Of a stretch of 64,000 bases of DNA, positions 15,108-23,358 are shown in pieces. The position numbers and the translations under genes were made by a program. The DNA is taken from positions 2,790,001 through 2,854,000 of the forward strand of contig NZ_CP100762.1 in assembly GCF_024296665.1 (NCBI RefSeq). The letters are read 5' to 3'. The DNA is from Salinilacihabitans rarus (GTDB lineage: Archaea > Halobacteriota > Halobacteria > Halobacteriales > Natrialbaceae). Positions within the stretch are counted from its first letter, which is position 1; each line of letters opens with the position of its first letter. Below the pieces are notes generated by a model that worked only from the letters and a program-made list of their open reading frames with translations, had not been told where the DNA came from and searched no databases.

Positions 15108-15737
15108 TCAGGCCGGGACGCGAAAGCGCGCGAAGTAGCCGATCCGGGTGCCGACCCGCTCGTCGAACCGGAACCCCGCGCGCTCGGCGCGTTCCCGGAG
15201 GGTTTCCGACGGGACGAAGTGCGGGTCGGGGAGCAGTTCGCCGACGACGAGGCGACCGCCCGGTCGCAGCACGCGGCGGAGTTCCCGCAACGCTCGCTCC
15301 CCGTCGGGGACCTCGCCGAGGACGGTGACGAGGTACGCGCCGTCGAAGCCGTCGTCGGCGTACGGGAGCGCCCGCGCGTCGCCGTGGACCGGTTCGAGGC
15401 GCCCGCCCCGGTCGCGGGCCCGCTCGCACGCGCGATCCAGCATCGGCCGCTGGACGTCGAGGGCGTGCAGCGTCCCGTCCGGTTCGAGCCACCGCGAGAC
15501 GGGAACCGCGTAGTAGCCCGTCCCCGGGCCGACTTCGAGGATGCGCTCGCCCGGCCGCGGGTCCAGCACCTCGCGCAGTCGCGACCGGGTGACGATCGGC
15601 CGCGGGAGGTCGAGCCAGCCGCGCTGGGAGTAGGGACACGGCGACGGGTTCCGCCGCCACCGGAGCGCGGCGACTCCGGCCAGCAGGGCGAGCGCCGACA
15701 GACCGCCGAGCAGTCGGGTCGTACGCCGGGAGGCCAT
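15108..15737 (-). CDS. class I SAM-dependent methyltransferase with N-terminal membrane anchor
   Basis: 209 residues. An N-terminal hydrophobic helix (LGGLSALALLAGVAAL, about 9-25) suggests membrane attachment. The Rossmann core follows, with the SAM motif I ILEVGPGTGYYAVPVS and the acidic strand-2 and strand-4 residues (LHALDVQ, DGAYLVTVLGEVP). The family is the UbiE/Methyltransf_11 group. The substrate is not evident. It stands alone between the trxA promoter and the DUF302 gene. Confidence 0.87.
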   Translation of the reverse strand: MASRRTTRLLGGLSALALLAGVAALRWRRNPSPCPYSQRGWLDLPRPIVTRSRLREVLDPRPGERILEVGPGTGYYAVPVSRWLEPDGTLHALDVQRPMLDRACERARDRGGRLEPVHGDARALPYADDGFDGAYLVTVLGEVPDGERALRELRRVLRPGGRLVVGELLPDPHFVPSETLRERAERAGFRFDERVGTRIGYFARFRVPA

Positions 15738-15813
15738 CGGCGGGGCGTTCGTCCCGGGCGGGCAAATCCCTTGGGTCCGGCGCTCGGCCGACGTTGCGAG
15801 TTCCGGGTCAACG

Positions 15814-16227
15814 GTGATCCGCCGCCGAGGCGTCTTGCACGGTGTGTCCTACACTCTGAACGAACGGGTCGAGGGCGAGTTCGACGACGTCGTCGCGGAG
15901 ACGGTCGACGCGCTCGAAGCGGAGGGATTCGGCGTTCTCTGTGACGTCGACGTGCGCGAGACGCTCACGGAGAAACTCGGCGAGGAGTTTCGCAACTACC
16001 GGATTCTGGGCGCGTGCAACCCCGGACTGGCACACGAGGGGCTGGAAGCGGAGATCGAACTCGGGGCGTTGCTCCCGTGTAACGTCGTCGTCTACGAGGA
16101 CGACGGTGACGTCGTCGTCAGCGCCGTCGACCCCGTGCAACTGCTCGACGTCGTGGACGACCCCGCGGTCGATCCGATCGGCGAGGACGCCCGCGAACGG
16201 TTCGAGCGCGCGCTCGCGGGGCTGTAG
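15814..16227 (+). CDS. DUF302 family protein
   Basis: 137 residues from a GTG at 15814; a second GTG at 15844 would give MSYTLNERV, the normal beginning of DUF302 proteins, and may be the real start. Family features are the GVLCDVDVRETL strand, the RILGACNPGLAHEGL loop and the ALLPCNVVVYE segment. DUF302 is a small cytosolic fold of unknown function, often beside redox and sulfur genes; Cys residues in the ACNPG and LPCNV loops are conserved in the family. It is convergent with the His-rich secreted peptide gene. Confidence 0.87.
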   Translation: MIRRRGVLHGVSYTLNERVEGEFDDVVAETVDALEAEGFGVLCDVDVRETLTEKLGEEFRNYRILGACNPGLAHEGLEAEIELGALLPCNVVVYEDDGDVVVSAVDPVQLLDVVDDPAVDPIGEDARERFERALAGL

Positions 16228-16228
16228 T

Positions 16229-16501
16229 CTAGCAGTTCGCTCCCGTACCGTGAGCGGCGCCGTGGCCCTCGTTCACGTGCTCACCCGGCGCGTGGTCGGC
16301 CGCGTGCACGCCGGGGACGTGGTCGCCCGCGTGTTCGGCCATCTGTCCGTACGCCCACGCGAACCGCTCGCCGCTCCCGTCCATCGCGCGGTCGGGCCCG
16401 TCGGCGGACGCGTTCGTCTCGGCGGTCACGACGGTCGCGGCCGCGAGGACCGCGACGACGACCGCGAGGATCAACAGCAGGCGCGTAGTTGTGGAGTTCA
16501 T
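16229..16501 (-). CDS. small secreted or membrane-anchored His-rich peptide
   Basis: About 90 residues. A Sec-type signal or anchor helix (residues 8-25) is followed by an exported segment of about 60 residues. Its last 35 residues contain seven His spaced roughly every 3-5 residues (EHAGDH, GVHAADH, GEH, GHGAAH), and it ends in a single Cys. No family is recognised. The His density suggests extracellular metal binding (Cu, Zn or Ni). A GTG one codon upstream (16504) is an alternative start. Confidence 0.7.
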   Translation of the reverse strand: MNSTTTRLLLILAVVVAVLAAATVVTAETNASADGPDRAMDGSGERFAWAYGQMAEHAGDHVPGVHAADHAPGEHVNEGHGAAHGTGANC

Positions 16502-16665
16502 CACGTTTCACCTCGGGCGTAGCTACGCGGGGGCCGTAGTTACGGCTGTGGGCGCGAACTCACTCCGGAGACCGTCCGAGAACGTTTTTGCGGCGATTTA
16601 ATCGTTTCTTTCACCGAAGATCGTTCGTCCGGGTCGGATTCGGCCGTCTCGTCCCGGCGGGCCGA

Positions 16666-17226
16666 TCAGGGCCGCCCTTCGAGGCGGTCGGCGGGGTAGA
16701 TGCGGTACGTCCGGCCCTGGGGCTCCCGGTACAGCAGTCCCCGCTTCTCCAGATCCGTGACGGTCTGGCTGACCTTGCTCTTCGAGAAGTCGGCGCGGTC
16801 CCTGAGTTCGATCTGGGTCAGCCCGGGCGATTCGAGCACTGGCTCTACGATCCGGCGCTCGTCGTCCGGCAGGACGTCGAGCACCCGCTCGGCGGCCGAC
16901 GACGCGGACGAGCGGCCCGCGTCCGCGTCGTCGGCGTCCACCGATTCGTCCTCGCGCGGCGTTCGGCCCGTTCCGGCGGGGGCGGCCGGAACGACCTGAT
17001 CGCGGACGACGAGGTAGACGCCCGCGACGACGCTCGCGACGAGGACCGTCCCGAGGAGGTACCACGCCGGGTGGGTCCCGTGCATCGCGGCGCCGCCGCC
17101 CATGTGCCCCATGGTCTCGTCGAGCGCCGCCCACCGGCGGTAGGCCCCCCACGTCGCGACCCCGCCGACGAGGAGGACCGCGCCGACCACGAGGGCGGCC
17201 GCGAGGTCGGTTCGGTTCCGGTTCAC
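16666..17226 (-). CDS. membrane-tethered winged-helix regulator with Met/His-rich outer loop
   Basis: 186 residues from a GTG at 17226. Two transmembrane helices (about 8-28 and 55-74) bracket an outer loop with the ligands M39, H41, M42, M48, H49 and H52. A Pro- and Asp-rich cytosolic linker follows, then a winged helix (about 115-180) with the recognition region TQIELRDRADFSKSKVSQTV and a wing GLLYREPQGRTYRIYP. The layout suits a one-component sensor that binds metal outside and DNA inside. A Cu signal is a guess from the Met/His loop. The GTG start fits the first helix; longer frames are non-coding. Confidence 0.8.
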   Translation of the reverse strand: MNRNRTDLAAALVVGAVLLVGGVATWGAYRRWAALDETMGHMGGGAAMHGTHPAWYLLGTVLVASVVAGVYLVVRDQVVPAAPAGTGRTPREDESVDADDADAGRSSASSAAERVLDVLPDDERRIVEPVLESPGLTQIELRDRADFSKSKVSQTVTDLEKRGLLYREPQGRTYRIYPADRLEGRP

Positions 17227-17409
17227 GGCTCGACAGTTATCGCCGACGGGCCCTACCTCTTGCGTTCGACGGACGCCGGGAGCGCCGCCGTCCGCGAGCG
17301 GGCGGCGATACCGGCCCGCTCGCGCCCGGACTCGGCCGGGTACCCGGACCGACCTTGAGCCGGCGCGCCCCACGCCTTTGCCCGTCGGCGGCGTAGGGCG
17401 GCGACGAGC

Positions 17410-18120
17410 ATGGACGCGGACAGAGACTCGGCGAAGGACGTCGACCCGACCGACGCCGACCACCGGGAGGTCGGCAGCGGACTGCTCGAAACCGACATGG
17501 GGCCGAGTTCGGCGGTGGCACACCTCTACCGCGGGGAGATCCACCGGATGCGATTCTGGCGCGAGCGGCTCGATCAGACGACCTACTGGGCGATCGTCAT
17601 CATGAGCGCGATCCTGACGTGGACCTTTTCGAGCCAGAACAATCCCCACTACGTCCTGCTGTTCGGCGCGGCGTCGCTGGTGGCGTTCCTGGTCATCGAG
17701 GCACGACGCTACCGCGGCTACGACGTCTGGCGCGGGCGCGTCCGCACGCTCCAGCGGAACGTCTTCGCCTACGGGCTCGACCCCTCCGCCGGCGTCGAGG
17801 ACCCCGAGTGGCGGCGGCGGCTGAGCGAGGACTACCGGCGGCCGGCGATGAAGATCGCCGCCGAGGAGGCGATCGCACACCGCCTGCGCCGGGTCTACCT
17901 GCTGCTGTTCACGATCATCCTCGGCGCGTGGGCCGTCCGGGTCGCCGCCTTCGCGGACGCGCCGTGGCCCCAGAGCGCCGCAGTCGGGGAGATTCCGGGC
18001 CTCGCGGTCACCGCGGTCGTCGCCGTCGGCTACCTCCTCGCGCTGGCCGTCGCGCTCCGGCCCCGTCGCTGGCAGGCCGAGGACGAACTCCACTCGCGGG
18101 ACGTCGGCCGGAATCGGTGA
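17410..18120 (+). CDS. DUF2270 membrane protein
   Basis: 236 residues. The protein has an acidic N-terminal segment and the family signature AVAHLYRGEIHRMRFWRERLDQTTYWAI. Four membrane helices follow (about 58-75, 77-95, 160-180, 195-215), with a cytosolic domain between the pairs that includes QRNVFAYGLDP. DUF2270 is common in haloarchaea and has no known function. The stop lies 3 bp from the stop of the convergent bat-type regulator. Confidence 0.88.
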   Translation: MDADRDSAKDVDPTDADHREVGSGLLETDMGPSSAVAHLYRGEIHRMRFWRERLDQTTYWAIVIMSAILTWTFSSQNNPHYVLLFGAASLVAFLVIEARRYRGYDVWRGRVRTLQRNVFAYGLDPSAGVEDPEWRRRLSEDYRRPAMKIAAEEAIAHRLRRVYLLLFTIILGAWAVRVAAFADAPWPQSAAVGEIPGLAVTAVVAVGYLLALAVALRPRRWQAEDELHSRDVGRNR

Positions 18121-18123
18121 CCG

Positions 18124-18771
18124 TCACGGCCGCGGCGCGACGTGTTCCTCGACGAACCAGCGGGCGATCTTCCCCTCCGCCCGGTGGAGGACGTCGCTGC
18201 AGGTCGCCTTCGAGACGTCGAGGACGTCCGCCACCGCCGTGAGCGTCGTCCGGCGGGGGACGTCGTAGTAGCCCTCCTCGAGGGCGACGAGGAACACCTC
18301 CCGCTGGCGGTCGGTCAGGAGGTCGTCGTCGCGGTCGCCGTCGACGTCCCGGACGTACTCGATGCGGTAGGCGATGCCGCTCTCTTCGAGGTGCGTCCCG
18401 AGTTCGGAGAGGCGCTCGCCGCTGGTCGTCAGTTCCCACGTGGCCTCGCCGTCGCGGATCTCGAACGGCGTTTCGAGTGGCACCCCCGCGCGGACCGTCG
18501 GCGCGAGCAACGCCGGGTTCGTCGCCTCGATCTGGAGCAGCGCCGCGTCGCCGCGCTTCCAGAGCAACTCGAGTTCGCGGACGTCCTCGCACTCGGCGGC
18601 GGCCGAGAGTACGGGCACCGGGTTCGACGCCGCCACCTCGATCACGCCGACGGCGCCGGACGGCGCCGTCAGCAGCGAGATGACGCGGAAGGTGACCTCG
18701 GGCCAGGCCGTCGACACCTCGTGAATCCAGAGCTCCTCGGGGACCGAGACGACGAGTTTCGCGCGGGGCAT
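18124..18771 (-). CDS. bat-type (bacterio-opsin activator-like) HTH regulator
   Basis: 215 residues from the ATG at 18771. The C-terminal HTH_10 domain is clear: LTDRQREVFLVALEEGYYDVPRR, then the second helix VADVLDVSKATCSDVLHRAEGKI. The N-terminal 150 residues are the usual sensory half of the family. Cys residues are few (AECEDV and the one in the HTH), so an Fe-S motif like that of NarO is not seen. It is divergent from the heme-copper-oxidase-like gene, and is the natural candidate to control it. Confidence 0.88.
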   Translation of the reverse strand: MPRAKLVVSVPEELWIHEVSTAWPEVTFRVISLLTAPSGAVGVIEVAASNPVPVLSAAAECEDVRELELLWKRGDAALLQIEATNPALLAPTVRAGVPLETPFEIRDGEATWELTTSGERLSELGTHLEESGIAYRIEYVRDVDGDRDDDLLTDRQREVFLVALEEGYYDVPRRTTLTAVADVLDVSKATCSDVLHRAEGKIARWFVEEHVAPRP

Positions 18772-18809
18772 ACCCGTCGGTCGGTGACGCGCGGGCGTAG
18801 GAGGTGTTG

Positions 18810-18821
18810 CTAACATGTTCG
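18810..18821. promoter_or_regulatory. NarO-like binding site
   Basis: The bases CTAACATGTTCG match, with one mismatch, the partial palindrome CGAACATGTTCG that I recall as the NarO-linked element at denitrification promoters in Haloferax volcanii. It lies between the divergent bat-type regulator and the oxidase-like gene, 58 bp before the ATG at 18879. The core AACATGTT is a perfect palindrome. Confidence 0.5.
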
Positions 18822-18878
18822 ACCGACCGTGTGATGTTCGCGGGAACGGCTACGCCGCTTCGGTTCGGACGGGTACGT

Positions 18879-20177
18879 ATGTCGGAGTCAACGTCGGAGC
18901 GGGACGGCAGCCGCGAGCCGTCGCTCCCGACGACGCCGTTTCACGTCCTCGGGATCGCCTTCCTGCTGGCCGGGTTCGCGCTCGCCCTCTACCAGGGGCT
19001 CCAGGAGTTCGCCCTCGTCCCCCGGGTGTCGTGGATCACGTGGACCCACATCCACTTCGTCACCGTCGGGGCGTTCACCCAGTTGCTGTTCGGGACGCTC
19101 CCGCGGCTGACAGCCCGGCGGCTCGGAGTCGAGTCGCCCTCGCGGCGGTACGAGCGGGCGAGTTTCCTCGGGCTGAACGCCGCGTTGCTCGCCGCGTGGT
19201 ACGGTCGGGCGTTCGGCGAACCGCTCTGGTTCGACGTCGGCCTCGCGACGCTGTGGCTGCTCACCCTCGCGCTGCTGGTCGTCCTCCTCGCGACGGTCCG
19301 TCGCGCCGGCTGCGCTCGCGACCCCACGATCGGCTTCTACCTCCTCTCGCCGCTTGTCTACCTGATCGGCCTCACCTTCGCGTTCGGGCTGTTCAGCCAC
19401 GCGTGGGACCTCCCCGGCGGCTGGTACGGCCTCCGCGAGGGCCACGTCCACGCCAACGCGTGGGGCTTTCTCGGGCTGGCCGCGATCGGCACGCTGTACG
19501 ACGTCTTCCCGCGGCTCGTCGACCTCGACGCCGACGTGGGCGTCGACCGACTGCGGCGCTACTCGTTCCCGCTGTTCGCGGTCGGCATCCTCCCGCTGGC
19601 GTTCGGCCCGGTGCTCGGCATGGGGCGGACGGTCACCGCCGCCGGACTCCTGCTGTACGCCGTCGGCTACCTCCTGTACGTCGCCTCGCTCGTCCGGGCC
19701 TATCGCGCGGGGACGCCGAACGGCACCGCGCTGTGGGTACTCGTCGCGCAGGCGTGGATCCTCGGCCCCGCGGGGTTCGCCCCGTTCATCCTCTTCGGGG
19801 TCCCCCTCGGCATCCCCGATGCGTGGATCGAGACCGGCGCGCTGCACTTTTTCTTCCTCGGGTGGGCGCTCCCGGTCGCGCTGGCCGGCGCGTTGCTGTA
19901 CGTCGGTAGCCGGGAGGGGCCAACCGACGGCGCCGGCTACGGCGGCCACCCCCTCGTCCCCGACGGCGGCGTGCCGTCCGTGGTCGGGGCGCCGACGGTG
20001 CTGGCCTGGAACGTGGCGGTGTTGCTGATCGGCGTCGGCTTCTTCTATCAGGATCAGGCGTGGTCGGCGTCCCTGCACGCGGTCGGCTACGCCGTCGTCC
20101 TCGCGGTCTGGGGGTACTACCTCGCGCGGATCGCGGGCCGGTGGCGGACGGCGCGCGCCGTCGCGGCGACCGCCTGA
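18879..20177 (+). CDS. twelve-helix membrane protein related to heme-copper oxidase subunit I (NnrS/cbb3-like)
   Basis: 432 residues from the ATG at 18879, with about twelve membrane helices. Two internal copies of an HxH-x4-G-x7-GTL motif are present: His57/His59 (HIH...FGTLPRL) and His190/His192 (HVH...IGTLYDVFPRL). They resemble the heme-ligand helices of cbb3-type subunit I and related NnrS-like proteins. The full set of oxidase ligands is not obvious, so it may bind heme without being a terminal oxidase. An NO-related or respiratory role fits the NarO-like box upstream. The alternative is an uncharacterised cytochrome-like membrane protein. Confidence 0.7.
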   Translation: MSESTSERDGSREPSLPTTPFHVLGIAFLLAGFALALYQGLQEFALVPRVSWITWTHIHFVTVGAFTQLLFGTLPRLTARRLGVESPSRRYERASFLGLNAALLAAWYGRAFGEPLWFDVGLATLWLLTLALLVVLLATVRRAGCARDPTIGFYLLSPLVYLIGLTFAFGLFSHAWDLPGGWYGLREGHVHANAWGFLGLAAIGTLYDVFPRLVDLDADVGVDRLRRYSFPLFAVGILPLAFGPVLGMGRTVTAAGLLLYAVGYLLYVASLVRAYRAGTPNGTALWVLVAQAWILGPAGFAPFILFGVPLGIPDAWIETGALHFFFLGWALPVALAGALLYVGSREGPTDGAGYGGHPLVPDGGVPSVVGAPTVLAWNVAVLLIGVGFFYQDQAWSASLHAVGYAVVLAVWGYYLARIAGRWRTARAVAATA

Positions 20178-20178
20178 G

Positions 20179-21417
20179 TCAGTTCCGCCCCGCGAACGCC
20201 TCGGGGAGGCGGGCGTACGCCTCGGCGGTCGCGGCGAGGGCGTCGACGGTGGTGTACTCGTCGCAGGCGTGGGCCGTGTCGGTCGCGACCGCGAACTCGA
20301 CGGTCGGGATGCCGGCGTTGCGCAGGCGCTTGGCGTCGCCGCCGCCGGTCGCGCTGCGCCGATATACCCGCTCGTCGAGGACCGCCCGCGCGGCGGTCGT
20401 CGTCGCGGCGACCACCGGCGACTCCGGGTCCTCGTAGGTGCCGATGCTCCAGCTGACGTCCGCGACGGAGACGCCGCCGTGGTCGTCGAGCCACTCGCGG
20501 ACCGCCGCGAGCACGTCGGGCGTCTCGACGCCGGCGGTCAGCCGGACGTCGAGTTCCGCGCGGGCGGCCCGGGGGACGCTGTTGACGCTCTCGCCGCCCT
20601 CGATCGTCCCGAGGTTGACCGTCGGCCGCTCGAACAGCCGTCGGGCGGTCGTCTCGCCCATCGACCGCGCGTAGTAGTCGACGGACTCCTCGACGATCGG
20701 CTCGACGGCCGGCGGGATCGGCGGCGAGCGCTCCGCGAGGCGCGTCCGGACCGTCTCGACGGCCGCCCAGAGCCGGTCGATCGCGTTCTCGCCGAGCATC
20801 GGCCGCGAGCCGTGGGCGGCCTCGCCCGTCGCCTCGAGGGTCAGCCAGATGCTCCCCCGGTCGGCCACCGTGATCGACGGGGGGCCTCCGGTGGCCGTCG
20901 GCTCGCCGATCACGCACGCGTCGGCGTCAAGCCGGCCGGCGTCGAGCAGCGCGCCCACGCCGGCGTCGCCGCCGACCTCCTCGTCGGCGACGAACGCGAA
21001 CGCGAGGGTCACCGGCGGCCGCGTTCCGGCTTCGACGTACGCGCGGGCGACGTGGAGCATCGCGGCGATGGCACCTTTCATGTCGGTCGCGCCGCGGCCG
21101 TAGACGCGGTCGCCGACCCGCTCGCCGAGCGGGTCGAACGACCAGCCGTCGGGGTCGACGGGGACGACGTCGAGGTGGCCGAGAAAGAGCAGGGTCTCCT
21201 CGCGCTCGCCCGGGAGCGTCGCGAGCAGGTTCGGCTTCGCCGGGTCGGCGGCGACGCGTTCGGTTTCGAGGCCGAGGTCGGCGAGAGACGATTCGAGCCA
21301 GCCGACGACCTCGCGGGTGTCTCCCGGCGGGTTCGTCGTGTCGAACCCGAGGAGGTCGAGCGTCGTCGCCGCGAGGTCGTCCTCGTCGGGTCGACGGACC
21401 GCTTCGGGGACGCTCAC
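20179..21417 (-). CDS. M20 family metallohydrolase (ArgE/DapE type)
   Basis: 412 residues. Zinc ligands of the M20 family are visible: LLFLGHLDVVP (His and following Asp), YGRGATDMKGA (bridging Asp), DEEVGGDAG (Glu pair), and the C-terminal THAC-like segment DTAHACDEYTTVD (His). The lid domain contains GEAAHGSRPMLGENAI. These enzymes hydrolyse N-acyl amino acids or peptides; substrate cannot be predicted. It is convergent with the oxidase-like gene and 4 bp past the stop of the HTH regulator gene. Confidence 0.92.
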   Translation of the reverse strand: MSVPEAVRRPDEDDLAATTLDLLGFDTTNPPGDTREVVGWLESSLADLGLETERVAADPAKPNLLATLPGEREETLLFLGHLDVVPVDPDGWSFDPLGERVGDRVYGRGATDMKGAIAAMLHVARAYVEAGTRPPVTLAFAFVADEEVGGDAGVGALLDAGRLDADACVIGEPTATGGPPSITVADRGSIWLTLEATGEAAHGSRPMLGENAIDRLWAAVETVRTRLAERSPPIPPAVEPIVEESVDYYARSMGETTARRLFERPTVNLGTIEGGESVNSVPRAARAELDVRLTAGVETPDVLAAVREWLDDHGGVSVADVSWSIGTYEDPESPVVAATTTAARAVLDERVYRRSATGGGDAKRLRNAGIPTVEFAVATDTAHACDEYTTVDALAATAEAYARLPEAFAGRN

Positions 21418-21421
21418 GGGT

Positions 21422-21826
21422 CTAGCCGTCGACGGCGACGGGGCGTTCGTCGGCCTGCTCGTACTTGTCCTCGAACTCCTGGATGAGCTGGCCCATCTTG
21501 GCGTACCAGTCGTTGAGCAGCCGCTGCATGTCGTCTGCGATCTTCGACGGGTCCGTCGGCGAGTAGACGTGGTAGTAGCCGCCCTGATCGTAGTTGACCT
21601 GCTCTTTCTGGATGAATCCGGCGCCGAGCAGCCGCTGGATCGATCGGTAGGTCGTCGAGCGTTCCCGGTCGACCGCCTCGGCGACGTCGTCGATCGTCAA
21701 CGGCTCGTCGCTCTCGACGAGCACCTGAAAACACTCCTTGTCCAGCTGTTTCAACCCGTGGAAACACTCCAGTAACCCCTCGCACACCATCTCCTGTCGT
21801 AGTTGTTCGGCCATCGAATCCGGCAT
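21422..21826 (-). CDS. TrmB-like winged-helix regulator with N-terminal cysteines (putative sulfur regulator)
   Basis: 134 residues. The winged helix (about 28-95) contains PLTIDDVAEAVDRERSTTYRSIQRLL and a wing with GGYYHVYSP. A coiled C-terminal helix with WYAKMGQLIQEFEDKYEQ is a likely dimer contact. Cys15, Cys21 and Cys32 cluster before and within the first helix and could sense persulfide or thiol redox state. The promoter has a CATAAG box (21857-21862) about 33 bp upstream, with an ATTGCACA element above it. It is the only regulator within the sulfur cluster, so it probably controls it and itself. Confidence 0.82.
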   Translation of the reverse strand: MPDSMAEQLRQEMVCEGLLECFHGLKQLDKECFQVLVESDEPLTIDDVAEAVDRERSTTYRSIQRLLGAGFIQKEQVNYDQGGYYHVYSPTDPSKIADDMQRLLNDWYAKMGQLIQEFEDKYEQADERPVAVDG

Positions 21827-21876
21827 TTTCCCGTTTCGAGGTAGGAGCTACGGGGGCATAAGGGTTTTGTGAAAAC

Positions 21877-21885
21877 TGTGCAATT
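21877..21885 (-). promoter_or_regulatory. ATTGTGC-type operator upstream of the sulfur-cluster regulator
   Basis: TGTGCAATT on the plus strand, so AATTGCACA on the coding strand. It is followed by a CACAAAACCCTTATG block that closely matches the ACAAAACCCTTAAG block upstream of trxA. The shared element-plus-TATA arrangement suggests one regulator acts on both promoters. Confidence 0.5.
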
Positions 21886-21924
21886 CTGGACGCGCCGCCC
21901 GCGGGTGGGGGCGCGGCGACGCGA

Positions 21925-22953
21925 TCAGTCCGCGGTCGCGACGGTTCCCTGCGACTCCTCGCGGAGGGTGGAGATCGTGCTGACGATGACGGCGCCGCTG
22001 ACCATGATCGCCGACAGGAAGATCAGCCCCAGACCGACGGTGTTCAGGATCTCGATGCCGAGGTAGTCGCCGAGTTGCTGGAAGGCGACGGCGACGCTGC
22101 CACCGAGCAGCATCAGGCCGAAGTAGACCTTGATGTCGCCCTCGTCGACGATGCTCGTCGAGGCCGACCCGATGCGCGCGCCGAGGGCGCTGCCCGCGAG
22201 CAGCGGGGCGACGATCGAGAGGTCGACGCCGCCGTCCATCGCGTAGAGGTACGAGCCGATCCCGCCCGAGAAGACGATCTCGAACAGGTCGGTCCCGACC
22301 GCGACGGGGACGGGGACCCCGATGAGGTAGAACATCGCGGGCATGCGGATGAAGCCGCCGCCGACGCCGAGGAAGCCCGAGAGGACCCCGGTGGCGAAGG
22401 CGACGCCGAGGACCATCCACAGCGACACCTGAATGCCGCCGCGGATCGTCATCATCGGCGGGACGCGGTACGACTGGATCGTCTTCGCGATGTCCGGGAT
22501 GTCGTCCGGATCGATCTCGGCGTCGGGGTCGTGGCCGCCGCCGCCACCGCCGTCGCCTTTCAGCGCGTTGCGGGTGACGAAGAGGCCGATGCCGCCCAGC
22601 AACAGGACGTACGTGACCCCGATGACGGAGCCGGCGAGGCCGAGGTCTTCGAGGTAGTAGACGCCCATGCGCCCGACTTCGATGCCGACCGCGGTGCCGA
22701 GGATCATCAGGCCGCCGAGTTTGTAGTCGACCTGCCCGAGGTCGTGGTGTTTCAGCGTCGCGATGACCGCCGTCCCGAAGACGAACGCCATGCCGCTACC
22801 GACGGCGACCGGGGCGGGGTAGCCCATCACGAGCAATGCGGGCGTGACGAGGAACGACCCCCCCATCCCGAAGAAGCCGAACAGGACCCCGACCATGAAC
22901 CCGAAGCTGACGAACACCGTCAGCATCGTCGTGCTAATTCCTAGTGGATCCAT
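21925..22953 (-). CDS. TauE/SafE family sulfite or organosulfonate exporter
   Basis: 342 residues with about nine membrane helices in two related halves, each starting with a Gly-rich pattern: FGFFGMGGSFLVTPAL in the first and SGFLGVGGGFIRMPAM in the second. A cytosolic loop of about 50 residues (GGGGGHDPDAEIDPDDIPD) separates the halves. The family exports sulfite, thiosulfate or related anions. The ATG lies 3 bp after the stop of a 49-residue membrane peptide gene. It stands in a cluster of sulfur-transfer genes. Confidence 0.92.
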   Translation of the reverse strand: MDPLGISTTMLTVFVSFGFMVGVLFGFFGMGGSFLVTPALLVMGYPAPVAVGSGMAFVFGTAVIATLKHHDLGQVDYKLGGLMILGTAVGIEVGRMGVYYLEDLGLAGSVIGVTYVLLLGGIGLFVTRNALKGDGGGGGGHDPDAEIDPDDIPDIAKTIQSYRVPPMMTIRGGIQVSLWMVLGVAFATGVLSGFLGVGGGFIRMPAMFYLIGVPVPVAVGTDLFEIVFSGGIGSYLYAMDGGVDLSIVAPLLAGSALGARIGSASTSIVDEGDIKVYFGLMLLGGSVAVAFQQLGDYLGIEILNTVGLGLIFLSAIMVSGAVIVSTISTLREESQGTVATAD

Positions 22954-22956
22954 CGA

Positions 22957-23106
22957 TCACTCACTCGAAAGTTTTTCGACCACGGTCCGTCCGGCTACTC
23001 GTTCGATGGCGCCGTACCCAACGTAGAGGACGATGGCCTCCACGAGGACCGTGCCAACGAGCGTCGCTGCTTCCATGCTCAGCCCGAGCGATTCGCCGCC
23101 GATCAT
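22957..23106 (-). CDS. 49-residue membrane peptide upstream of TauE (DUF7512-like)
   Basis: The peptide has a Gly- and Ser-rich N-terminus (MIGGESLGLSM), one long hydrophobic helix (residues about 11-33, ATLVGTVLVEAIVLYVGYGA) and a short charged tail ending in EKLSSE. The gene is 3 bp before the TauE ATG, so it is co-translated and may be an accessory subunit of the exporter. I recall such peptides next to haloarchaeal TauE genes, annotated DUF7512, but this is from memory. Its promoter holds a TATA-like GTTAATAAC at 23187-23195. Confidence 0.75.
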   Translation of the reverse strand: MIGGESLGLSMEAATLVGTVLVEAIVLYVGYGAIERVAGRTVVEKLSSE

Positions 23107-23206
23107 AGGTGACGATCACCCGAGCCGTTCCGTTCCGGTTGTGTACGGATCATGCTTTTCTGCTCAACATCCCCTAACCGGGTGGTGTTAATAACGCTTT
23201 TGGGAA

Positions 23207-23219
23207 ATGTGCACAATAT
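23207..23219 (-). promoter_or_regulatory. ATTGTGC-type operator upstream of the TauE operon
   Basis: The coding strand reads ATATTGTGCACAT, with a TGTGCACA palindrome at its core. It lies directly above the TATA-like GTTAATAAC (23187-23195). The half-site ATTGTGC is the same as in the trxA promoter. Confidence 0.5.
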
Positions 23220-23358
23220 TACTACGAGGAATCTCATCGCTATCCAATGGGAATATCGGAATAACTTATGCAGATATAGCTCCCGTTCGACTCCCCGCGC
23301 GATCCGCCGAGAACGGGCCCGAATTCGCTCGCGCGCGCCTGTCGGCGCGGCGACGGGT

